A stretch of 10,988 nucleotides of DNA from assembly GCA_027031565.1 (NCBI GenBank), contig JALVPX010000192.1:1-10988 (forward strand), given 5' to 3'. Of this stretch, positions 6,707-10,988 are shown one piece after another. Made by a program: the position numbers and the translations under genes. The stretch's first letter is position 1; each line of letters opens with the position of its first letter. This stretch comes from Deltaproteobacteria bacterium. GTDB taxonomy: Bacteria > Desulfobacterota > Dissulfuribacteria > Dissulfuribacterales > JALVPX01. Below the pieces are notes generated by a model, which was not told the origin of the DNA, did no database searches, and saw only the letters and a list, made by a program, of their open reading frames with translations.

Positions 6707-7596
6707 GACTTTTCTCCAGCCTCCTGTACCTTTTTTTCCCTTTGCTCAGCAGCAACGGCCTGGGTCCTGTTAATGACATTCCTGACCAGTTTTTCAAAGG
6801 CCTCTGCAGTGTGGCTATTGGGATAGGCAGCAATCAACGGCTTCCCGGCATCACCTGTGGTGACTATTCTGGGATCTACAGGAATACGGCCCAGGAATGG
6901 TATACCCAATTCTTCGGAAAGCTTTTGGCCGCCGCCCCGCTTAAATACATCTATTACCTTGCCGCAATGGGGACACAGCATGCCGCTCATGTTTTCTACA
7001 ATGCCCAAGATAGGCATATTCACCTGTTTACAGAAACTTATGGACTTTCTTACATCCAGAAGTGACACCTCCTGGGGCGTGGTTACAACTACTGCATATG
7101 CCTCAGGAATGGTCTGGGCAATGGTCATGGGTTCGTCACCCGTGCCTGGGGGAGCATCGATCACCAGATAATCCAGCTTGCCCCACTCTATATCATATAT
7201 GAACTGCCTGATGGCAGACATCTTCAGCGGCCCCCGCCACATAACCGCTGAATCCTTGTCTGGCAGAAGGGGTTCAACAGACATGAATTTGAGATTGGGC
7301 GAATAATAAACAGGCCCCACGGTTCCGTCAGGCCTTCTCTGGAGTTCACCCCTCTCCACACCGAGCATTTTGGGCACGTTTGGACCGTGGAGATCCACGT
7401 CGAGCAGCCCCACGTAGAAATTTTCCAAGGACAAGCCGATGGCAAGGTTTATGGAAACCGTGCTCTTTCCAACACCTCCCTTGCCGCTCATGACCATGAT
7501 CTTGTTGTCGATTTGCCCGAGCTTCTCCTTTATCTTCGAATCTTGTTCATCAAGCACAGGATTTTTGGGTGGTTCAGCCGATTGTTGTTTTGCCAC
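6703..7596 (-). CDS. Mrp/NBP35-family Fe-S carrier ATPase
   Basis: Mrp/ApbC/NBP35 proteins are dimeric P-loop ATPases that hold and deliver a labile 4Fe-4S cluster. The 297-residue protein has the deviant Walker A GKGGVGKST (38-46), the downstream LLDVDLHGPNVP switch (64-75), YLVIDAPPGTGD (143-154) and the cluster-binding CPHC (208-211) in SGMLCPHCG. A charged tail (280-297) follows the ATPase. Start is GTG at 7596, with GGGAGG (7609-7614) 12 nt upstream; the only upstream ATG (7605) is followed at once by TAA. The gap to the preceding MinD-Fd gene is 47 bp, the only non-overlapping junction in the operon. Identification at family level is firm; the name apbC/mrp is not given because the client is unknown. 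Confidence 0.95.
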   Translation of the reverse strand: MAKQQSAEPPKNPVLDEQDSKIKEKLGQIDNKIMVMSGKGGVGKSTVSINLAIGLSLENFYVGLLDVDLHGPNVPKMLGVERGELQRRPDGTVGPVYYSPNLKFMSVEPLLPDKDSAVMWRGPLKMSAIRQFIYDIEWGKLDYLVIDAPPGTGDEPMTIAQTIPEAYAVVVTTPQEVSLLDVRKSISFCKQVNMPILGIVENMSGMLCPHCGKVIDVFKRGGGQKLSEELGIPFLGRIPVDPRIVTTGDAGKPLIAAYPNSHTAEAFEKLVRNVINRTQAVAAEQREKKVQEAGEKS

Positions 7597-7643
7597 TTTT
7601 TACATTAGCCTCCCTAGTTAAGAAAAATTTTTGATTATATGCT

Positions 7644-8513
7644 TCAAGACAGCAACATGGCCTCTATCCGCGGCCACATCTTCCTTATGGCATCAGCGGC
7701 CAAGCCGGTAGTGTACTCCAAAAGGGGCTTGCCCGCCACAAGACTGTCCACTGCTGCCTTGTCAAAAGGAATCTTGGCCACCAAGGGTATTTCGTTATCT
7801 TCAAGATACACCTCAATTTCATTACAGAACGATTCGTTAAGATCCCACTTGTTTATGCAGACGCACACATCTGTTTTGAAATGGTAGGCCAGCTTTATAA
7901 GCCGTTTCAGGTCTTGGAGCCCGGAACTTGTGGGCTCGGTAACAGCCAACACAAGATCAGCGCCAGAAAATGAGGAAATAACAGGGCAGCCGATTCCTGG
8001 AGGGCCGTCCACTATGATCCATTTTGCCCCTATTTCTTCTGCCAGCTCCCTGGACTCGCGCTTGACAAGACTGACCAACTTGCCTGAATTCTCTTCTCCC
8101 ACATGGAGCCTGGCGTGTACCATGGCACCATATTTTGTTTCTGAGATGTACCATTCACCAGATAGGTTCGGCTCAAGTTCAATGGCATCTTCAGGGCAAA
8201 AATGGGCACAAACCGTGCATCCTTCACAGGAAAAGTGGTCTATATAGGCCTTTTCGCCCATGGAAACAGCCTCAAATCTGCACAATTCAGCGCAGGTACC
8301 GCATCCAGTGCATTTTTTTGGGTCTACCTTGGCAGTTACACCAGACCAGAAATCGTGGCTCTCTTGAACATTTGGGGACACGAGCAGGTGAAGGTCAGAT
8401 GCATCCACATCACAATCCGCCAACACGCTGTTTTGAGCAAGTAGAGCCAGAGATGCAGTAATGGTCGTCTTGCCTGTTCCACCTTTTCCACTAAGCACCA
8501 GGATCTCTTTCAT
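7644..8513 (-). CDS. MinD-superfamily ATPase with inserted ferredoxin domain (second copy)
   Basis: This 289-residue MinD/Mrp-type P-loop ATPase carries a 2x[4Fe-4S] ferredoxin inserted between its Walker A half and the rest. Walker A is SGKGGTGKTT (8-17). The Fe-S insertion has C68-x2-C71-x2-C74-x3-C78 and C96-x2-C99-x2-C102-x3-C106-P, two complete binuclear-type motifs. ATPase motifs resume with WIIVDGPPGIGCP (165-177) and ADLVLAVTEPTSSGLQDL (185-202). It is the paired paralogue of the next gene upstream, and the two overlap as ATGA, so they are translated together and probably form a heterodimer. In Desulfovibrio, similar proteins belong to the orange-protein complex. A role in coupling ATP hydrolysis to electron transfer or cluster movement is inferred. 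Confidence 0.93.
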   Translation of the reverse strand: MKEILVLSGKGGTGKTTITASLALLAQNSVLADCDVDASDLHLLVSPNVQESHDFWSGVTAKVDPKKCTGCGTCAELCRFEAVSMGEKAYIDHFSCEGCTVCAHFCPEDAIELEPNLSGEWYISETKYGAMVHARLHVGEENSGKLVSLVKRESRELAEEIGAKWIIVDGPPGIGCPVISSFSGADLVLAVTEPTSSGLQDLKRLIKLAYHFKTDVCVCINKWDLNESFCNEIEVYLEDNEIPLVAKIPFDKAAVDSLVAGKPLLEYTTGLAADAIRKMWPRIEAMLLS

Positions 8514-9343
8514 TTGCTCAACTCCTTCAGCAGAAAAGCAAACCTGTCCCGGTAATTTGGCACTATTTCAACCAAGGGTTGGCCTTTGGCATATCCTTCG
8601 GCAACCTTGCGATCAAAGGGTATTTTCAAATGAACAGGCACGTTGTTCTTATTGCACCATTTTTCCACCTCTCCGTAGCCCAGGTCTGAACGGTTCAGGA
8701 TCACCCCAAAGGGCTGTTCCAGTTTCCAGAGCACCCCTGCAGCAAGTTTAAGATCATGAAGACCAAATGGTGTTGGTTCAGTAACGAGCAGGGTGTAATC
8801 CGCTCCCCTTACCGTATTTATGACCGGGCATGATGTGCCAGGTGGGGCATCCAGTATGACCAGTCCATCTTCCAATGCCCTGGAGCGGACTGCCTTGATG
8901 AGAGGAGTGGCCAAGGCCTCACCGACCCTCAGTCTGCCCTGGACAAATTTGATACTACCCTTCCCTTTTCCTGTTACTACCGTACCTATTTCCCTGCTGT
9001 CCCTTGAAAAGGCCTCTTCAGGGCATACCAGGAAACAACCTCCGCACGAATGGCACATCTCCTTGAAGACCATTATTGTTTTGCCGAAAACTGCTATAGC
9101 ATTGAATTGGCATAACTCCTTGCACTTCTTGCAATAGGTGCATTTTTGCTCAATTACTGCTGGAACATCCAAGGAGACTACCTCTTCTTCGTCAACAACC
9201 GGCTTTAAAAAGATATGGCAGTTGGGGGCCTCGACATCGCAGTCCAAGAGCTGCACCTTGGCTGTCGATGCTGCCAGGGCAAGACTCACAGCAATTGTCG
9301 TCTTACCTGTTCCCCCTTTTCCGCTGGCTACCGCGATCTTCAC
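8510..9343 (-). CDS. MinD-superfamily ATPase with inserted ferredoxin domain (first copy)
   Basis: A 277-residue paralogue of its downstream neighbour with the same plan: Walker A SGKGGTGKTT (7-16), LLDCDVEAPN, then a ferredoxin insert with C68-x2-C71-x2-C74-x3-C78 and C97-x2-C100-x2-C103-x3-C107-P, then LVILDAPPGTSCPV (161-174) and ADYTLLVTEPTPFGLHDL. Both copies retain the signature Lys of the deviant Walker A and all eight cysteines, so both look functional. Start is GTG at 9343, overlapping the stop of the NifX-like gene by 4 bp, and the gene ends in ATGA shared with the second copy. The sequence divergence between the two copies suggests an old duplication with specialised roles rather than redundancy. 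Confidence 0.93.
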   Translation of the reverse strand: MKIAVASGKGGTGKTTIAVSLALAASTAKVQLLDCDVEAPNCHIFLKPVVDEEEVVSLDVPAVIEQKCTYCKKCKELCQFNAIAVFGKTIMVFKEMCHSCGGCFLVCPEEAFSRDSREIGTVVTGKGKGSIKFVQGRLRVGEALATPLIKAVRSRALEDGLVILDAPPGTSCPVINTVRGADYTLLVTEPTPFGLHDLKLAAGVLWKLEQPFGVILNRSDLGYGEVEKWCNKNNVPVHLKIPFDRKVAEGYAKGQPLVEIVPNYRDRFAFLLKELSK

Positions 9344-9789
9344 TGCCTTCTGCCTCTGCCAAGACCTCTACGGCCCCGACCCATTCCACCTCCGCCTCCG
9401 CGTCCTCTTCCAAATCCTGCCCCAAATCCTGCATGTCCATCTGAGGTTGGACCTTTGTCAAAGTCAAGATCCCCTTTTTTGAATTTTTCCAAGGCATCTT
9501 TTACAGTACCAGACACACCAGAATAGACCTTTATTCCAGCAGCATCGAATACGGCAAAGGCCTTGGGGCCTACCCTGCCGGTCAGTACCGCCTCTGCTCC
9601 TGCCTCAGCCACAAGCGATGCAGCGTTTATTCCTGCACCATGAGGAGCATTCATGCCTTCGCTGTTGTCAATAACCTTCAATACCCTTTCAGATTGCATA
9701 TCGATTATCAGAAAATATTTCGCCCTTCCAAACCTTGGCTCCACGTCTGCCTTTAGTCCAGACCCTGTAGCACTAACTGCAATCTTCAC
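9340..9789 (-). CDS. NifX/ORP-like protein with Gly/Arg-rich C-terminal tail
   Basis: A 149-residue member of the NifX/MTH1175/orange-protein family (COG1433). The core (1-110) has MKIAVSATGSGLKADVEPRFGRAKYFLIID, the family-typical HGAGINAASLVAEAGAEAVLTG and GIKVYSGVSGTVKDALEKF. The last about 33 residues (117-149) are almost only Gly, Arg and a few Ala/Phe, with RGR and GGGGG blocks, unlike the His/Cys tail of its paralogue at 6332. Such glycine-rich tails are frequent in proteins of this family. Start is GTG at 9789, with GGGGG (9795-9799) 5 nt upstream. It is the first gene of the operon, downstream of a good promoter. Metal content unknown; conserved Cys residues are lacking in the core, as in the orange protein family, where binding relies on other residues. 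Confidence 0.87.
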   Translation of the reverse strand: MKIAVSATGSGLKADVEPRFGRAKYFLIIDMQSERVLKVIDNSEGMNAPHGAGINAASLVAEAGAEAVLTGRVGPKAFAVFDAAGIKVYSGVSGTVKDALEKFKKGDLDFDKGPTSDGHAGFGAGFGRGRGGGGGMGRGRRGLGRGRRQ

Positions 9790-9803
9790 TGTTACCCCCT
9801 GAC

Positions 9804-9823
9804 TTGAAATGATTTAATTTCAA
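9804..9823. promoter_or_regulatory. Inverted repeat TTGAAAT-6-ATTTCAA, candidate operator
   Basis: TTGAAAT (9804-9810) and ATTTCAA (9817-9823) are perfect inverted repeats separated by GATTTA. The site starts right after the -10 box and covers the expected transcription start, an arrangement suited to repressor binding. The alternative is a weak AT-rich hairpin in the 5' leader just before the ribosome binding site. Confidence 0.5.
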
Positions 9824-9852
9824 AAATTAGGCCCAGAGGTATGAATTGTCAA
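9824..9852 (-). promoter_or_regulatory. Sigma70-type promoter of the ORP-like operon
   Basis: On the minus strand, TTGACA (9847-9852) matches the -35 consensus exactly and is followed, after 17 nt (9830-9846), by TAATTT (9824-9829), four of six matches to TATAAT. The expected transcription start is near 9817, about 28 nt before the GTG at 9789. This would give a short leader containing the ribosome binding site. Confidence 0.6.
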
Positions 9853-10000
9853 CGTTTTTTTGAGCATAAGACCGTTTCGATTTACTTAACACATTGTTTT
9901 TTAAATAAAATCGTATTAAAGACCAAAACCTGATGCCATGGAGCAGGTTATTGACTATGCAAGGCCAATCCATTAGCCTTCCGTACAATTCTTTGACTCT

Positions 10001-10027
10001 TTGAACTGTGCCGAAAAATGCTATATT
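10001..10027 (+). promoter_or_regulatory. Candidate promoter of tRNA-Leu
   Basis: TTGAAC (10001-10006) and TATATT (10022-10027) lie upstream of the tRNA start at 10038. The 15-nt spacing is shorter than ideal; TTGACT at 9993-9998 is the alternative -35, with a 23-nt gap that is too long. The -10 position fits a start a few bases before the tRNA. Confidence 0.35.
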
Positions 10028-10037
10028 GACATGAATC

Positions 10038-10125
10038 GCCCGGGTGGTGGAACTGGTAGACACAAGGGACTTAAAATCCCTTGGTGCTTTGCACCGTGCG
10101 GGTTCGACTCCCGCCCCGGGCACCA
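10038..10125 (+). tRNA. tRNA-Leu (anticodon UAA)
   Basis: The acceptor stem pairs GCCCGGG (10038-10044) with CCCGGGC (10115-10121), followed by discriminator A and encoded CCA (10123-10125). The anticodon stem AGGGA/TCCCT (10065-10069 with 10077-10081) encloses the loop CTTAAAA, giving anticodon TAA at 10072-10074, reading UUA and, by wobble, UUG. The long variable arm (GGTGC/GCACC, about 10083-10095) is typical of type II Leu tRNAs. The T arm is GCGGG/CCCGC around TTCGACT. All parts are intact. Confidence 0.96.
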
Positions 10126-10133
10126 GATAATTC

Positions 10134-10988
10134 ATGCACGGATTTATATCACCAACTTCCATTTTCAATCCAAGATTTTCACACATCTACGTGGAAAAAA
10201 GGGCCTTTGGCCAGCCGCTTGCCAACCGCATAATTTCAAAATTTCCAAACTCGAGAATCATTGAGGTAAACCATTACAAGGACATTTTTTGCAGACCCAG
10301 GCAAGATTTTCTCATACAGAAACGTTTCCAAAAGTTGATCCTGGGTTTCCAAGGCCAGCCTTATTTGTACAAACGAGCTAAACCCTGTCACACGCTCGGC
10401 CACGACAGGTTCTTCTATGTTTCAGAAATACTAAATTGCCTATTTGACTGTGAATATTGTTTCCTTCAAGGCATGTATCCATCTGGGAATACAGTCATTT
10501 TTGTAAACAGGGAGGATGTTTTCTCAGCCCTTGACAAGGAGCTGGAACATGGCCCTTTTATGCTTTCCATCTCCTACAACACCGATCTTCTGCCCTTTGA
10601 AAAATTAACTGGAATGGTCGGGGCATGGATCGATTACGCTGCCAAACATCCCGATATTACCATTGAGCTCAGGACCAAGAGCGCTATCACTTTTCCTTTT
10701 TCAAAAAGACAAGCAGTGGAAAACTTCCAGATATCCTGGAGCCTTTCTCCCGATGATTCAATCAATGCCTTTGAACAGCGCACTCCTGCAGCAGGTGCAA
10801 GGCTCAAAGCCATAAAGAAGGTGGCGTCAGAGGGCTGGAAGGTCAGGCTTTGTTTTGATCCGGTAATCCCTTACCCAGGCTGGAAACAGGGTTACAAGTC
10901 TCTCATGGACAATATTTTTAATGAAGTGGACGAAAAAAATATCATTGACATCACTGTCGGCCCGTTCCGGATGGCAAAGGAACACCTT
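10134..10988 (+). CDS. SPL-family radical SAM protein, N-terminal 285 codons, runs off the window
   Basis: A frame open from ATG 10134 to the window end, 285 codons with no stop. It has the radical SAM CxxxCxxC motif C102, C106, C109 in CLFDCEYCFLQ, binding the 4Fe-4S cluster that cleaves S-adenosylmethionine. The N-terminus FSHIYVEKRAFGQPLANRI and IIEVNHYKDIF resembles spore photoproduct lyase (SplB), which repairs thymine dimers in spores. The assigned start is uncertain: no ribosome binding site is seen before ATG 10134, and GTG 10191 lies inside the conserved HIYVEK, so a downstream start would remove conserved residues. It begins 8 bp after the tRNA 3' end. Position Y148 (YNTD) replaces the expected cysteine that donates hydrogen in SplB. 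Function is therefore uncertain; the photolyase label would be wrong. Confidence 0.78.
   Translation, partial: MHGFISPTSIFNPRFSHIYVEKRAFGQPLANRIISKFPNSRIIEVNHYKDIFCRPRQDFLIQKRFQKLILGFQGQPYLYKRAKPCHTLGHDRFFYVSEILNCLFDCEYCFLQGMYPSGNTVIFVNREDVFSALDKELEHGPFMLSISYNTDLLPFEKLTGMVGAWIDYAAKHPDITIELRTKSAITFPFSKRQAVENFQISWSLSPDDSINAFEQRTPAAGARLKAIKKVASEGWKVRLCFDPVIPYPGWKQGYKSLMDNIFNEVDEKNIIDITVGPFRMAKEHL

Larger units (their letters stand above)
9790..10037. promoter_or_regulatory. Divergent control region between ORP-like operon and tRNA-Leu
   Basis: This 248-bp gene-free stretch is AT-rich and separates the leftward operon from the rightward tRNA. It contains the leftward sigma70-type promoter and inverted repeat described separately and a rightward promoter candidate. 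It also has a small inverted repeat ACCTG/CAGGT (9928-9932 and 9944-9948, 11-nt loop) and AAGGC/GCCTT (9961-9965 and 9976-9980), for which I cannot assign a role. No coding region is credible here. Confidence 0.6.

Noticed and set aside
7600..7605. ATG-TAA start-stop pair upstream of the mrp GTG
   Set aside because: The ribosome binding site is too close (3 nt) to use this ATG efficiently, so it is probably chance.
7597..7643. AAAAATTTTT palindrome in the gap before mrp as a terminator
   Set aside because: It has no GC-rich stem and no following T run for a terminator, and the flanking genes look cotranscribed.
9923..9938. Sigma54-like site TGGCATCAGGTTTTGG on the minus strand
   Set aside because: The -24 GG is present, but the spacing to a GC at -12 is wrong (TG/GG instead), so it does not fit the consensus.
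9928..9980. Two short inverted repeats (ACCTG/CAGGT, AAGGC/GCCTT) as an attenuator or small RNA
   Set aside because: Stems are only 5 bp with loops of 10-11 nt, and nothing around them supports a defined role.
10038..10125. tRNA-Leu as an integration site of a genomic island
   Set aside because: No integrase, no repeat of the tRNA 3' end and no foreign-looking genes are seen in the window.
9827..10186. 119-residue minus-strand ORF across the tRNA
   Set aside because: Its translation contains the phrase produced by reading a tRNA gene backwards, and the tRNA is well supported, so it is spurious.
10001..10264. 87-residue plus-strand ORF over the tRNA
   Set aside because: It reads through the tRNA in a different frame from the SPL-like protein and shows no family features.

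Overview
The window looks like the chromosome of an anaerobic Desulfobacterota (delta-proteobacterial) bacterium. The main reason is a compact operon encoding two MinD-type ATPases with inserted 4Fe-4S ferredoxin domains, an Mrp/NBP35 ATPase and two NifX-like proteins. This gene set recalls the orange-protein (ORP) loci of Desulfovibrio and relatives. A LonB-type protease gene next to ruvCAB, a FmdB-like zinc ribbon and an SPL-family radical SAM gene fit the same assignment. The genus cannot be told from the sequence.

Layout: almost everything from 1 to 9789 is on the minus strand, so transcription runs from high to low coordinates. (1) 9790-10037 is a 248-bp divergent control region. It holds a good sigma70-type promoter and an inverted repeat for the leftward operon, and a weaker promoter candidate for the rightward tRNA. 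(2) 9789-6332 is the ORP-like operon: NifX-like protein with a Gly/Arg tail, MinD-Fd ATPase 1, MinD-Fd ATPase 2, Mrp, NifX-like protein with a His/Cys tail. All junctions overlap by 4 bp except MinD-Fd2/mrp, which has a 47-bp gap. (3) 6181-6320 is a 140-bp MITE-like element with 17-bp terminal inverted repeats, between this operon and the next gene train. (4) 6154-1 is a second leftward train: FmdB-like zinc ribbon, TIGR02757/DUF2400 protein, membrane-associated dynamin-like GTPase, yebC, ruvC, ruvA, ruvB and the N-terminal 257 codons of a LonB-type protease, with gaps of at most about 23 bp. (5) Rightward, 10038-10125 is tRNA-Leu(UAA) with encoded CCA, followed 8 bp later by an SPL-like radical SAM gene that runs off the window end.

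How the genes work together: RuvABC processes Holliday junctions, and YebC is its usual neighbour. The TIGR02757 protein carries an Asp motif like that of HhH-GPD DNA glycosylases. The dynamin-like GTPase probably works at the inner membrane, and its placement among DNA-repair genes is unexplained. The ORP-like operon encodes likely Fe-S or metal-cofactor carriers, ATPases and small metal-binding partners that could form one complex.

I did not find a CRISPR array, prophage, integrase or obvious defence system. The most unusual points are the ORP-like operon with two different tails and its promoter/operator, the SPL-like protein that appears to lack the hydrogen-donor cysteine, the tRNA-mRNA spacing, the degenerate P-loop of the LonB protein, the dynamin gene in a ruv operon, and the MITE-like element.
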